DNA from: Lantana camara
Lineage: Eukaryota; Streptophyta; Magnoliopsida; Lamiales; Verbenaceae
Length of the DNA stretch: 64,000 nt
Direction of reading: 5' to 3'
NCBI GenBank assembly: GCA_037501455.1
Contig: CM074857.1
Coordinates: forward strand, 31,640,001 to 31,704,000
The notes under the pieces are model-generated. The model ran no database searches and was not told the origin of the DNA. It saw only the letters and a list, made by a program, of their open reading frames with translations. Below are positions 1 to 13,331 of this stretch, piece after piece (the first letter of the stretch is position 1; each line of letters opens with the position of its first letter). Both the position numbers and the translations under genes were made by a program.

Positions 1-167
1 TGTTATTTTAATTTATTTTATATCAGAAAAAATTATATTAAAATGATAATAATTAAATAAACTTATACACCGTATAACAGTTAATTAAATTCTAAATTTG
101 ATTTATTAGATCAATTAAGCAAAAATGTTTGCCGATATGCTAACTAATAATAATAATAATAATAATA

Positions 168-213
<46 letters not shown>

Positions 214-704
214 TTTTTGTAATACTACTTTAACATGTGTTATTTTTTCTCTGATCAATCCACAAACTTCAAACTCACACCAAAATGGGAAAAAAAAATG
301 AAAAAAAAAAAAAAAACAACAACAACAACAAAGTTTTATCTAAGGTATACTTTATCTAAACCTTTTCATCATGAAGAATAAAATAAAAATAGAATAAAAT
401 AAAGTTTGTATGATGGATAAAAATCAATATGAATGTTTTCGTCATCTTTCATTATAATTCGATGTATTCTTTTAATTTAAAATTAGAATATAACAATTTA
501 AAGAAAAGGTTACAAATCAATAAATATATTGCTGCTTAGCTCATGAAAGAATATATAAATTGAAGTAAAAAATATTAAGAATACAAAGTTTTACATGAAA
601 TAGTAATTGATAGGGTTATAAATGGTTTCTGTATCCTTCATATTATTCTAATTTTTAATACTGGATATAGTTACAAATAGATATATAAACGTGATAAAAT
701 TTTT
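1..704. other. AT-rich intergenic flank, no gene seen
   Basis: AT-rich non-coding sequence left of Tat element 1. It holds a trinucleotide microsatellite (listed separately) and A-rich runs near 293-330. No coding frame, RNA gene or element terminus is recognisable. Confidence 0.7.
144..212. repeat. (TAA)n/(TTA)n palindromic microsatellite
   Basis: About eight TAA units run directly into about fifteen TTA units. Because TAA and TTA are reverse complements, the array is an inverted repeat that could fold into a hairpin. Copy number is likely unstable. Confidence 0.9.
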
Positions 705-709
705 CTACC

Positions 710-1565
710 TGATGAGGTCAAGATTCGCTTGGCCCACGTTTTGACACGTGGCGCCATCGGTAACTGGCACCTGACCTTATGATCCTCGGGAAAGTCTCCT
801 ACGAGTGTCCTCTCCCTCGAAGTATTGAGATCCCTGAGTGACACGTGTCATCGTCGTTGCGTGACACGTAGCTATTATAAGCCGCTCTCCAACGAGCGCT
901 CCTAAATGAGACCCAAGTTCACCAGGGGAGGCGCCCACGAGCATCCACTCCCCTCGTATGTGCTTCTGCATATAACGGAACCAAGGGGCCCAACTCCCCC
1001 TCATCTCATCGCCTTGGCCCGAATCAACCCTCGGTCCACTGGTCTATCAGATACATGGTTAACACGAGCGTGCTAATGGCCCTCATTGCCAACCTAAAAC
1101 GGCTCTCTGATACCTCGTACGTGTCTGCGCACCTACCACTGTTGCCCGCACCACCATTTACACCAGCTTTTGCAGGAGATTCCTCCTAGGTTTCTCCTCA
1201 TTGCGCCACGTGTGAAGGCGACATTAGGGCAGGACCACAAGGGGACAAATTACCAAAGGGTCCTTGACCCTCAACTATAAATACGGGACTTCATCTCTTT
1301 CTCTGTAAGCAATCACTCATCATGGAAGTTCTTACATTCTTCATTTTTCACCTCTTTCAGATCATCATCATCTGACTTGAGCGTCGAAGAGCCAAACTGG
1401 GAATCACCCCCAGTTCCCCCAGCTTGGCCGTCTGACCTCTGTTTCTTTGGTGTTTTGTCCTAGCAAGTTAAACCCTCCATCTTTTCCGGTGGTCATCATT
1501 GAGTTTTCCTACCTTAAACAAATTCTAAAGTGATTGGACTATGTACTCCATATTGAGACCCATTA
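710..1565 (+). repeat. 5' LTR of Tat element 1
   Basis: 856 bp, starting TGATGAGGTC and ending in CCATTA; the 3' copy ends CCATCA, so the terminal CA is mutated to TA. A TATA box (CTATAAATAC) lies at 1275-1284 within a segment conserved among all three copies. Confidence 0.92.
1275..1284 (+). promoter_or_regulatory. TATA box of element 1 LTR
   Basis: CTATAAATAC preceded by TTGACCCTCAA. The same block is present at 44215 in element 2, and in element 3 (57221) it reads CTATAAGC, which is weaker. This is the likely core promoter for the sense genomic RNA. Confidence 0.6.
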
Positions 1566-1645
1566 TTTTTTGCATCGTCTGTGGGAAACCTTTCTTCCAA
1601 CCTTTTCTTATCTTTGCTAGTTGAAGAACAAACACTGCTTGCATC

Positions 1646-4600
1646 ATGATTGCTACTAGATTCGGTGCAGTGGGGGGAGGAGATGACTTCCCCCGCGATG
1701 CCAAAGTCAGCACCCTCTCGCCGACCTCGACGGGCGGAGCGCCGCCTATTGGAGGATTACCACCCCCCACAGAGCCGGTGGTGCCCTCGACGAAGCTCAC
1801 TCCTGAGCAACCCTCCACCGCCACAGTTGGAGGTTCTGGGCTTCCTGCTTACCCAAACCTCCCCCAAAATCAGTGGGCTAACGCCCCAGCCAACCCAGGA
1901 AGGCACTCTTATATGATGCCACCCCCTGGGTACGTGTTAACTCCTGTCCCCATGATGCCTGCTATACAGTCATACCATGCCGGACAGCTCCAGTTTTCGG
2001 TAGTGGTACCTAAAGAGATTGATGGAGTGGAGCTACCTCCCATGACCCATCAGCAGCTACATGCCATCTACACCCAGTGTGAGGTCTAGGCGGCCCAGGG
2101 TGCATGGAAAAATTTCACTTCCATGTATTTTCCCTCTGGGCAGGCCACTCAAATCGCCCCTCCATTGGGAGGATTGCAGGCGCACCCGCTCATGGAGGCA
2201 CAGGCTGTTTTGAGAGCCCAACCACCACCTCCGCCTGCAAAAGAGAAGGAAGTCCCCGCCAGGGGGGGAGGGGGGAAGGGAAGGAGAATAGCCCCAAGCA
2301 AACAAGGGCAAAGCGACCGAAGAGAGGATCAATATTGATGAGGAAGCCCACTCTCAAGCATCGAAACGAGGGCCACAAGCCTCCCAGCGAGGGAGCCAAG
2401 TAAGGAAGGAAGGTCCCAACCTTCTCGCGGCTGTGCAAGACCAGCTGCAGGGGTTGCCGGAAATGGTAGGACAGCTCTCTCAAGCGCGGTCTCAAGTCCC
2501 CCATGTTGGGGACGAACGAGCCAATGCCAGGGATGCTCGTCGCCCCGCCCGCCAGCAGTATGTTTCACGTCATTTGGAACAGGAGAAAAACTATGGGTGC
2601 TACGATCCTCACCCGCTTGCGAGGGGTTCTCCCCTCGTAGAAGAAGTTTTAATGGCCCAAGCCGGCATGGGCAAAGTTCCTACCTCCATCAACCGCTACG
2701 ATGGAACTACGGACCCGGCTAAGCATTTAGACCATTTTCTGCATCTAATGCACTTGTACGAGCATTCTAGCCATTATTGGGTTAAGGTTTTTGTTACTTC
2801 CCTTGTGGGAATGGCCCAAGAGTGGTAAGCTCACCGATGCATTCCTCAACCACTTCAGCTCATTGAAGGCGTCCGTCACCACCCCTACTGCTCTGTACAA
2901 CTTGATCCAAGGAGAGCATGAATCCCTTCGGTCCTTTTTTGCTCGTTTCAACAAGGAAGTACTCTTGGTGGAGGGACCCTCAATGGATTTTTTGATACAC
3001 GTACTTTTCAATGTTTGCTATCACAAGCAGTATGTGAGCAAGAAGTTTGCTGATTCAATTGTGAAGAAGCGCCTCTCGTCCCTCATGGCTATGAGAGAGA
3101 TTGTCGAGCCTTACTTTGTGTTCAAAGACATGTATGGGTTGAATGCTCCCAGGCATTCCGGGCCCCATAAGAGCGAGCGGGGGCGAGAAGAGCCTCACAG
3201 AGAACCCCACAAATCATCGTCTCCCCCGCGAAGGCTCGAGCGCGTTCCTCTCAACAGGCCCAACCCAGAGGTCTATGCTCTGTCAGACAAAAAGCTCTTC
3301 AAGAGGCCCACAAAGATGAAGGATACAGAAGCGTTGAGGCGCTCGAACAAATATTGTGCCTGCCACAAATAAAAGGGGCATGATACGGATGAATGCCGTC
3401 AGTTGGAAATGGAAATTCAAAGACCCATTACAGGAGGGCACTTGAAAGAGTTTCTGAAAATGTTGGAACGATACGATGAGCGCTGCAATGATCACTCAAG
3501 GGAAAGAAGAAGGAGCCCATCGCGCTCGAGGAGTCTAAGAGGGCATGTCCCCCTCCCCCCCCGAGAGCAGCCACTGCGGCAAGCAAAAGGCCCAGGAGCA
3601 GGATAATGCCCCTTTTGTGGTCATCAACATGATAGCTGGAGGCTCATCTGGGGAAGATTTCAATGCTTCCCGACGTTGATATGTTAGGAGCTATGATCAG
3701 CGCCCCTCGGCACCCAAGCAAGTCTACGCTATCAAAGAAGCGAGCGACTATCGTTCAAAGGAAAATGAAGTTGGGTTTAGCGATAGGGACCTAAGGCACA
3801 TTGTAACACCCCATGGGGTCAATGAAACCTCTGATTGCCCCATGGTGGTTAGCCTAGACTTCCATAATCATGTTGTAAAGAGGGTTTTGGTTGATAGTGG
3901 AAGCTCTGTTAATGTTTTACCTTATACCACATTTCAAAAGATGAACATTACCAACATCCCACTCGAGCCACTCAAAACAGCCCTCATTGGCTTTGGAGGC
4001 TTTGAAGTTGTACCTCGAGGACAGATTCGCTTGGCCACCTCATTTGGTCGGGCCCCACAGTGAAAGACGCTCATGGTCACCTACGTGGTGGTGGAAATTG
4101 AAATCCCATACAACATTATCATTGGGTGTCCAGCCCTTGTGGATTTCAAAGCAATCATTTCCACCTACCATCAGAAAATCAAATTCCCCACCCACGACAG
4201 GCTAGGAGAAGTTCTGTGCAACGTCCGAGAGGCTTGGGAGTGCTATATGTTATCCCTCAGGAAGCCCAAGGCAGAGAAGGTATTCCAAATTGGGTCCACC
4301 AAAAAATATGTAGATTTTCCCAACTTGGACGAGGATGGTCCCGTGCGCAAAAGGGCTAAAATGAACAAAAAGAAAAACAAGAAGAAGGATACAAGCGCTG
4401 GAAGCACCCCCGAGGGCATCCTACTTGGAGCGGTTGAGGAGTCTTCCTCTGATGAAGAGATGAATGAGCGTGGAGAGGAAACAACAGGTGACCGTTTGAC
4501 AGGGAAGAAAAGGGCGCTCGAACTTCCTCGCCCTGAGGTCCGGATTAAGCCCACCGAAAAATTCCTCACCATTGAGTTGGAACCAGGGAACAAAGACAAA

Positions 4601-7600
4601 ACCACCCAAATTGGGTCCAATGTCTCGGGACCCTCGCAGATCATGATGATAGACTTCCTTAGAGAGAACATTGATGTTTTTGCATGGAAAGCATCTGATC
4701 TCACCAGAATTGATCCAAGCGTCATAATCCACAAGCTCAATGTGAACCCCAGCTTCAAACCAATCAAGTAAAAGAAGCAAGATGTGCACGATTTTCGAAA
4801 GAAGATTATTGAAGAAGAAGTTAACAAGCTTCTCGAGGCCCAATACATCGAGCCCATATTATATCCAGAATGGCTATGTAACGTGGTGTTGGTACCCAAG
4901 AGCGCTCACAAGTGGTGCATGTTCAACGATTTCACTGACCTCAAAAAAGCCTGGCCCAAGGATCCATACCCTTTACCCCGGATTGATCAACTGGTGGATT
5001 CGACCGTGGGATGCGAGTTAATGAGCATGATGGATGCCTTTCAGGGGTATTACCAAATCTTCATGGCTCCTGAGGACCGTCCCAAAACCTCATTTGTTGT
5101 CCACATGGGTGTATGCTGCTTTTGCTCAAGAACGTGGGGGCCACATATCAATACCTCATTAACCGGATGTTTGAGAAGGAAATAGGAGGATCCATGGAGG
5201 TGTATGTGGACGACATAATTTTCAAGAGTGAGCACCAAGGCTCACATCTAGAGGATCTTAAGCGCACATTTGGTATTCTATGTCAATTTGGCATGAAGTT
5301 AAATCCCTCCAAGTGTACTTTTGGAGTACGAGGGGAAAATTCTTGGGCCACATGGTTAGCCAACGTGGGATCGAAGCTAATCCTGAAAAGATCAAGGCCA
5401 TCTTTGATATTCCATCCCCTCCAACCTCAGAGAAGTCCAAGTGTTAGTGGGGAAGATAATCTCTTTGAACCGGTTCATCTCCCGCTCAACAGACATAAAT
5501 CTCTCTTTCTTCAGAATTCTGCACAACGCTCAAAATTTTTCTTGGACTGAGGAATGTGAGAAGGCCTTGCAGGATATGAAGGCTTACCTGTCGAGCGCTT
5601 CCCTCCTAACAAAGCCCATGGTGGGTGAAAACTTATTCGTGTACATTTCTGTCTCCGTCGAGGCTCCAAGCATGGTTTTGGTAGCCGTACGTGAACGCAA
5701 ACACCTACCTGTCTACTACTTAAGTAACACGCTACAAGGCACTGAAAAAAAGTATCTGGAAATTGAAAAGTTCACTTTCGCCCTCATTAATGCTTCAAGG
5801 AGGCTGAGGCCTTACTTCCAAGCACATTCAATCACCGTCCTTACAGATCAACCCTTGAAGCAAGTTCTATAGAAGCCCGATGTCTCCGGAAGGCTGATAA
5901 AATGGGCCATTAAATTGAGCCAGTTTGACTTAAGCTTTGAGCCTAGAATTGCCAAACAAGCGCAGGTAGTTGCAAATTTATTGGTTGAAAGCTTTAATTT
6001 AGAGCCTACCATTCCTGAAAACGACGGTCTGTGGGTCCTGCACACAGATGGCTCCTCGACCTCTCAAGGGGGGAGCAGGGGTGACCCTTAGGGACCCCAA
6101 CGGGGTTGAGATTGACTTTGCGATCAGGTTGGATTTCCAAGTTACAAATAATGAAGCGGAGTACGAGGCTCTTGTACAAGAGTTGAGAATTGCTTTCCAG
6201 AACGGAACGTCCAGGGTTACGGCTTATGTTGACTCGTAATTAATTTCAAGTTAAATTGAAGGAACATATGAGGCTTGAGAAGCCACCATGGTGTAGTACT
6301 TGGGAAAAACGAAAGAGATAATCGGAAAGTTCAAAGAATTTCACTTGCTCCAAGTCCCTGAGCGGAGAACGAGCATGCGAATACCTTATCCAAATTCGCT
6401 TCTGCCCTCGAAGGATCCTGTAAACGTTGTATCACATTCCTAAGAACGGAGGGACCGTTAATTCAGAGGAAAGAGCCCGGCCAAGCGGTAGCTATGATTG
6501 ATCCTGCCGAGCCCTACTGGCTCAACGACATTGTCAAATTCCTTAAAGATGGTAATTGCCCTGCCGACAAGGTAGAGGCACGGAAAATTTGGAACAAGGG
6601 CCCTCATTTCTCGCTGGACAACGAGGGTAGACTCTTCAAGAAATCCTTCCAAGGCCCACCAATGAGATGTTTGAGGCCCTCGCAAGCCAAAGAGACCTTT
6701 GAACACGTTCACGGGGGGAGTTATGGAAATCATTCCGGGGGGCGCATTCTTGTCAAAAAGATATTGAGAAGTGGGTTCTATAGGCTCACAGTCCTCCAAG
6801 ATTCCATAACATTTTCCAGGAAATGTCCAAAGTGCCAATTTCACTCTAATATTCCTCAAGTTCCAGCTGCTTAAATGATCCCTACAGACGTCTCATGGCC
6901 CTTTGATCAATGGGGCATCGATATTGTTGGCCCCTTGCCTGTGGCTGTTGGGCAAAAAAAGTTCGTTATCATAGCCGTTGATTACTTCACCAAATGGGCT
7001 GAGGCTGAAGTCGTAGCAAAAATCACCTTTAGAGTGGTGAGGGATTTCATTTGGAAGAATATTATTTGCAGTTACGACATTCCGAGGGTGCTTATCTCGG
7101 ACAATGGATCCTAATTCATAGCAACTGATACCTGGGAATGGTGCTCAGAGTTAGGTATTGAACTGCGTTTTACTTCCGTGGGACACCCTCAGGCCAATGG
7201 ACAAGCGGAAGTCACCAACAGAATCATTTTGCAACATCTGAAAACCATGATTGAAAGCGAAAAGAGCGAATGGGTAGAAGAGTTGCAAGGGGCTTTATAG
7301 GCTTATCGCACCACGCCACGAGCATCAACTGGTGAAACCCCTTACTCACTTGTCTATGGCTCAGAGGCAATGATACCAGCAGAAATCACACATGAATCCG
7401 TTCGAGTGGCATATTTCGAGCCCGAAGCAAACGAGGATAGCAGGTCCTTGGAATTGGATCTCTTGGAAGAGAAAAGAGACAAGGCATGGGCACGTATCCA
7501 CGAATACAAAGCGTTCATCGCTCATCAGTATAACATGCGGGTTGGAGAAAGAACTGTCCAGCTAGGAGACTTAGTTTTAAAGAAGGTTGAAGTCTCCAAG

Positions 7601-7747
7601 CATGTGGGGAAGTTAGACCCCAACTGGGAAGACCCCTACAAAGTTGTACAGATCAGAGCTAACAACACATACACGCTCGAGACTCTCCAAGGCGAGCGTC
7701 TTCCGCGTCCGTGGAATGCATGCAACCTGCGAAGGTTTTACGTTTAG
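1646..7747 (+). pseudogene. Broken gag-pol polyprotein of Tat element 1
   Basis: Homologous along its length to the element 2 polyprotein. It starts at the equivalent ATG (MIATRFGAVGGG against MVATRSGAVGGG) and ends with the same integrase tail (NACNLRRFYV). Several stops are single C-to-T type changes relative to element 2: CAG to TAG at about 2087, CGC to TGA at about 4061. CAG has also become TAA at about 3370 and 4769. Small deletions remove the segment after the gag EW motif near 2826 and the region just before the RT 'GLKN' block near 5130. Recognisable pieces in order are gag, protease (LVDSGSS near 3890), RT (YVDD near 5205), a second RNase H (HTDGSS near 6040) and integrase (6494-7747). 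It cannot encode a working polyprotein. Confidence 0.92.
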
Positions 7748-9029
7748 TTATTTATAATTCTGTAAAAAAGCCCACTTCTGGGATCTGTGTATTTCTTGTC
7801 TACAAATGTTATCTATTAAAATGATTTTTATGTGTTTTGAGTATCGTTTGAGGATGGTAAGTGATTCCCCCTCGAAAACCTAGGCAATAGCCACACAGGT
7901 CCGAGGCGCGAGAATCCCCCTTTCAAGGGCGGAATGCGCTTATCAAGAGTAGCAAGGTCTCGCCTGAAGGTTCACCCTCTTTGGGAACCAATCAAGCGGT
8001 GGCCACAAGGCGAAGAACGAGCCTAACCAGGTCACGTTTCCGATTAGCGCTCGAGCATTACAACACTTGGGAGGAAACTTTTAGACAAGTTTCCACAAAC
8101 CCTTACCAGGGTTCCCATGAAAATGGGACCCTCATAGCGGGAATGCCCTACATTTAAGCGCTGGTGGGACGAAAAACTTTTAGACAAGTTTTCACAAGTC
8201 TAGACCCTTACGTCTACGATGACTTATTAAAATTCCTAAGTGACCAACAATGCTCCTGAGCTCAGCTCGTGCGCTTCACGCTCGCGATAGATGAAGGTCA
8301 AACCTATTGTTACAAGCATTCGCAATCAGCTCACGAGCGGTGCTGTACAAGCACTTGGTAAAAGTTGTAAGGAGCCTAAGGTGCCTACATGAATAACCTA
8401 GTAGGCCCGGGTTGCTTGTCACACAAGCACCCAGTGCTCGAAATCGGGCCTCGTTGCATACTTGGATCAGACTATACCCTTCAGACTAGCCTTTGCAAGT
8501 TCCTAACCAGGGTACCCTCATAATCTGACCCACGTGTTAGTCAAGGGCTCACCACAAACCCCTTTTTACCATACTTTGCAAAATACCCACAAGTCTGGAA
8601 TCAGGGTAACCTCAAAGTAAGACCCTCGTGATTATTCCAAGACTTAATAAAACTTTCACAAGTCTTGAATCAGGGCATTCTCAAAGTAAGACCCTCGTGT
8701 TTATTCTAAGACTTAACAAATTTTCCAAACTTTACATTTTCTACTTAGCTTATTACTCAGAATCTTAAACATTACAAGATTTTGATAAAACAAGAGCAAG
8801 GTAAAAATCATCACAACGTGGCAGAAAATAAAAAGACATTCTTAGAAAAAGGAAGATCTTCATTGATTTTGGGCAAAAGCATACCAAATTACAAAACAAG
8901 GGCACCACGGCCCATGGAATTCTTTAAGAAATTAGAGATTACAAAACAAGAACATTTTGTAATGAGGCAGAAAGAAACTTCAAGCGGTAGGAGCGACATC
9001 TTCTTCCAGATTTACAATCACATTATGAG
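7748..9029. other. Non-coding spacer between pol and antisense gene, element 1
   Basis: No coding frame is seen. It contains degenerate direct repeats that correspond to the better preserved minisatellites of element 2 (51092-51855). Two copies of about 69 bp (CACAAGTCT...AAGTAAGACCCTCGTG) lie at 8588-8725. Confidence 0.65.
8588..8725. repeat. Two-copy ~69-bp direct repeat
   Basis: Units begin at 8588 and 8657. Each has an 'AAGTCT..AATCAGGG' head and a 'CAAAGTAAGACCCTCGTG' body. The unit is the counterpart of the 85-86 bp minisatellite of element 2 (51522-51855). Confidence 0.7.
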
Positions 9030-11907
9030 CAAGGGGCTACAGGGCCTTGTGCTTGTTGAGGAGGAACGATGGGACCCTGAGCGTCAGGAATTGGAGCGTC
9101 AAGAAGCATGGGAGAATTAGCTGGTGGAGCAAGAGCATTCTCGGTGATTGGAGCAGGAGCATTCTCAGTGGTTGGAGCATGGACGTTTTCCTGAGGCCCG
9201 ATTTTCTGAAGGCCTCCGAGGGAAGATACAGCATCATTAGCCCCCTCGTTTTGTTCTGCTTGAGGCACTTCCTCCACAGGATGAGCCGTCATGTATTCAT
9301 CCTGAAGGAGCTCAACTATAAAGTTGTACTCCGGCTCAGCCAGGTTACTCTTTGGATCCTCATTTCTCTCCCCTTCCTCCTTGCAGCGCTCATTGAGTCT
9401 TAGCCCCATATCTGTTAGCCCACGAGCGGAAGCTTCTACCAGGCCCTTGTGGATCAACTGCTCAATAGCCAAGTTAAAGGCGTTTTGAGCCTCGTCAAAG
9501 CAGTGGAGCGAGGCAGCGAAGGAGCATGCCTTTGAATGGCAGAATTTGATAATTGCCTCCTTATTGGCCTTCTCAATGCGATTGGGGAGCTGCGTCATTG
9601 CATCCGCATATTTTTTCTCGGCAGCATTAGACTTGGTGACCCACCCATTTCAGTCATCCATCAGTTTCTTGTGGTTCTCCTGGAGGGTATTATGATCCAA
9701 GCACCACTTCCTACGAGCAGTCTCCAATTTCTTGAAATCCTCCTGGAGTTTCTTCATCTCCGCCTCCAGCTTTTTATGCTCAGTCTCTAGGGAGAGGAAC
9801 TTGGCCTTCTCCACATCTAGTTCCTCTTGAATCTGGGCTGGGTCGTTTGAGCGCGCCATCTTCTTGTACTTAGCCTTGTGCTCGGAGTAAACAGTGGCCC
9901 ACATTTGAAGATTCTTAGCCCTTGGAAGTACTTGTTGCATTTGTCAAAATAGTGAAGAGATGTCATACTGAGTAATTTTTTTCGAAGGTAAGGAAATATT
10001 GGAAATCAAAGGAAGAGATGAATGAAGACTTACCGAAATAAGGGCATGGACCATATCCGCAGCCACTTTCTCAGAATTCTGGGAAAATAGCGCCTGGTGG
10101 TCCCCTGTGAATTGTACTCTCTCATAGAACCCTTCTGTGATGGTCCACGAGGGGGGACGCTCGGATAGAAGGATGGGGCCCTCGTTAGGAAGGCGCTCGA
10201 AGTGCCTGTCCTCCATGCGGTCAAAGCTCCATAAACGTTCTTCCTCGGAAGAAGAAGTTTCTCCATCTCCGCGCATCCCCTCGGCCACCTGTTTGCCCTT
10301 GCCCGTTATAGGGATGGCATCGGGCATCCTCTTCTTTTTTCTGGAAGTTTGAGCACCGTCCCCTTGATGTTCCCGGATGACCACGCTCGGGCGTGGCCTT
10401 GTAGTTTCTATGACAGGAGGTATGACCCCCCTCGATGCGATGGTGTCTATCGGCCTTGTGATAATTCTTGTTTCAGTATTGGCCACTCGATTTTCCCCAC
10501 TGCCCCTGGGTTGTTGGGCAATACTTGAACTTGCCCCTTGATGACCCCCTCGGCCATCACCACGACCAGCCCCTCGGCCGCGTGGATTTTTTGGGTTATT
10601 TTGGGCCTGCGCTCATTGCTGACAGTTTGCCGACAAAGTTAGCGACATCGCGCATATTTCCTCCGGCCATTATGATGTTTGCTCCTGAAAAATGAAAGGA
10701 AACAAGGGTTAAACTTTTTGTGTAAAGTTCATAGGATACAAGTATATTTATGAGGTTAGTACCCCTATCTAAAGTTAGTGCCCTAAAATCTAACCATCTC
10801 TCTCCATGATCCGAGCGGGAGGATTGCTGAGGTAATGAGGGTTATTTGTGAGCCCGCACAGGAACATAACCTCCTCATCATCAATAAGGTACTTTGCCTG
10901 TATCAGCCAGCCCTCGTTCCTTAGGGCACCCGCCAAATCCTGAGCCCAGTTTTCAGAGAGAGTTGGCTCCAGACGGTGCCTCACAAGGGGACCCTCCGCA
11001 TGCAAAATCTACTCTCGTGGGACCCCAAAATCGTCACCCTGTGGAGCCCGCACAAAGAAGAACTTTTATTTCCACTCCACTCCGTAAGTAGACGAGGGGG
11101 AGTCGATCAGCTTCAGGCTAGATTTTGCCTGAATGTAAAAGAAACCGGCCCTCGGTGACGAGCGAGGCGATCGGGCTACTTGGAATAACGCATTAAAATT
11201 GTCCATGGAAGGTTGGTTTTCGGTGCACCTCATGAGAATGATGAAGGTGGTTATGAGTGCCAGGCCATTAGGAACGATCTGCGAGGGACTCAAGTTGAGC
11301 TCGTTGAGGATACTAGCCATTAGGACTGGAATGGGGAATCTTAAACCCCTAAATGACACTGACTCCATGAAGACAGCCATCTATCCGAGAGGGGGGTTGT
11401 TGGCCCGCTCGTGAGGAGCTGGAATCCTCCATCTGAAGTGCTCGTTCCAGAATATTGGGGCCATCATAGTGGTTATCTCCCCCAAATTAATTGTGCTTAG
11501 AGTCTTCTCAGGGGGCCTCTAAGTGGCCTACATGCCCTTGCTCTTGCCCTCGGCCGATTTTTGGGTTTTCTTAGTACTCTTGGATTTTCGCTTGCGCTTG
11601 GCCGGCGGTTGTTATGATGGCCCCGCGGCCTCTTCATAGAGGGCTGGCGGCGGTAGAGCCACTGTTACCGTGTGGCGATGAGGTGTGTCGCGCTCGTTGT
11701 CACCGGTAGAATCTCTCCTTATCTCTTTGCCTCAATCACCATATCCATTTCTTCAAAAGTATGCTCGACACCGTCGGGATCTCTCTCTTCCATGGCAGAA
11801 ACTATCGCTTCCAATTCTTCATCCTCGAAAGAGCCAGGATGTGATGAGCTCTGGGTAGCCATCTCATCAACCTCACGAGTGAACTCTTCAACATGATCCC
11901 TTGCCAT
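9030..11907 (-). pseudogene. Broken antisense gene (aORF) of Tat element 1
   Basis: Minus-strand counterpart of the three-exon antisense gene of element 2. The start at 11907 (MARDHVEEFTREVDEM) aligns with the element 2 start, and the gypsy-type transposon domain is still readable around 11066-11380. The first intron keeps both borders (donor GT at 10794-10793, acceptor AG at 10686-10685, about 110 bp). The second donor GTAAG is kept just below 10034. The second acceptor is mutated from AG to AA at 9936-9935. Stops and frameshifts are scattered through exon 1. The conserved gene shape with decayed coding shows that it was inherited by the family and then lost in this copy. Confidence 0.8.
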
Positions 11908-12152
11908 GATTTTTAGGAAATTGAAAGAAATATGGGGATTTGATTGTTCTCAGGGGCAAACGGAATTCTAGGTGTCTTGATCCTATCACTCTATGGTTAG
12001 CAAGAAGAAGGTTAGAAGATAGAGAGAATTACTTACAGATAAAAGGGTCTGGAGAAGTCTTGGTGCTGGGATTTCTCTGTAAATTGCTTGGGAAGCTTGA
12101 ATGTGTTCTGAAAGTTTTGGATGCATAAAGGTTCAGAAGGATTTGGAGTCCA

Positions 12153-12162
12153 CTATTTATAG
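12153..12162 (-). promoter_or_regulatory. Minus-strand TATA box upstream of the antisense gene, element 1
   Basis: Reads CTATAAATAG on the minus strand, about 250 bases upstream of the antisense ATG at 11907. A matching box lies at the same relative place in element 2 (55153-55161). The promoter role is inferred from sequence and position. Confidence 0.5.
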
Positions 12163-12464
12163 GAGAGGAGGCTGGTACGATTCTGGTGTTTGATTTCAAA
12201 AGGCAATCATTTCCCGCCTTGGAAACCGCCCACTTTAGTGAAACGTCAGCCACTCCCCTAGATTCATGCGCCGTTTCCTTGAGAATCGCCCCACACGCGC
12301 ATCAGCATTTAATGCTGGGCCCCACCGACAGTCATTCGAAAAGACTTCCATTTAATTCCTTGTCAGAAGAGGATTTCACAACACGCGAGGTTCTTAAAAC
12401 GAGCATCCCCCTTGAAGCATTGAGAAGACTAAAATTCTACAGCCCTTATTAATAAGGACTACAG

Positions 12465-12479
12465 AATTAGGGGGCAAAA
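12465..12479 (+). other. Polypurine tract of element 1
   Basis: A purine-rich stretch (GAATTAGGGGGCAAAA) immediately before the 3' LTR. It is the expected plus-strand DNA priming site. Element 2 has the same motif before 55502. Confidence 0.8.
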
Positions 12480-13331
12480 TGATGAGGTCAAGATCCGCTT
12501 GGCCCACGTTTTGACACGTGGCGTCATCGGCAACTGGCACCTGGCCTTATGATCCCCGGGAAGTCTCTTACGAATGACCTCTCCCTCAAAGTATTGAGAT
12601 CCCTGAGTGACACGTGTAGTCGTTACGTGACACGTAGCTGTTATAAGCCGCTTTCCAACGAGCGCTCCTAAACGAGACCTAAGTTCACCAGGGGAGGCGC
12701 CCACGAGCGCCCACTCCCCTCGTATGTGCTTCTGCATGTAAGCGAACCAAGGGGCCCAACTCCCCCTCATCTCATCGCCTTGGCCCGGATCAACCCTCGG
12801 TCCGCTGGTCTATCAGATACACGGTTAACACGAGCGTGCTAATGGCCCTCGTTGCCAACCTAAAACGGCTCTCTGATACCTCGTACGTGTCTGCGCACCT
12901 ACCACTGTTGCCCACACCACCTTTTACACCATCTTTTGCAGGAGATTCCTACTAGGTTTCTCCTCATTGCGCCACGTGTGAAGGCGACATTAGGGCAGGA
13001 CCACAAGGGGATAAGTTACCAAAGGGTCCCTGACCTTCACCTATAAATACGGGACTTCATCTCTTTCTCTGTAAGCAATCACTCATCAAGGAAGTTCTTA
13101 CATTCTTCATTTTTCACCTCTTTCAGATCATCATCATCTGACTTGAATGTCGGAGAGCCAAACTGGGAATCACCCCCAGTTCCCCCAGCTTGGCCGTCTG
13201 ACCTCTGTTTCTTTGGTGTTTTGTCCTAGCAGGTTGAACCCTCCATCTTTTCCGGTGATTATCATTGAGTTTCCCTACCTTAAACAAATTCTAAAGTGAT
13301 TGGACTCTGTACTCCATACTGAGACCCATCA
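12480..13331 (+). repeat. 3' LTR of Tat element 1
   Basis: 852 bp, starting TGATGAGGTC and ending CCATCA. It is collinear with the 5' LTR but has several substitutions and small indels, consistent with an old insertion. Confidence 0.92.

Larger units (their letters stand above)
710..13331 (+). mobile_element. Ty3/gypsy Tat-lineage LTR retrotransposon, element 1 (old, defective)
   Basis: A complete structure. It has a 5' LTR (710-1565), a primer-binding region just after it, a broken gag-pol, a broken antisense gene, a purine-rich tract ending at 12479 and a 3' LTR (12480-13331). The flanking 5 bases are CTACC on the left and CTACA on the right, a target-site duplication with one mismatch. 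Gag-pol has many stops and deletions, so this copy is dead. It is the same family as elements 2 (43670-56326) and 3 (56631 onward), with a shared LTR layout, gag start and antisense gene. Lineage is inferred from the element 2 domains (second RNase H, CX2HX4HX4C knuckle, antisense ORF). Confidence 0.93.

Noticed and set aside
4243..4899. 218-codon minus-strand frame over the element 1 protease/RT region
   Set aside because: It is the complement of recognised pol sequence, and the same shadow occurs over element 2 (47257-47610). No independent signal.
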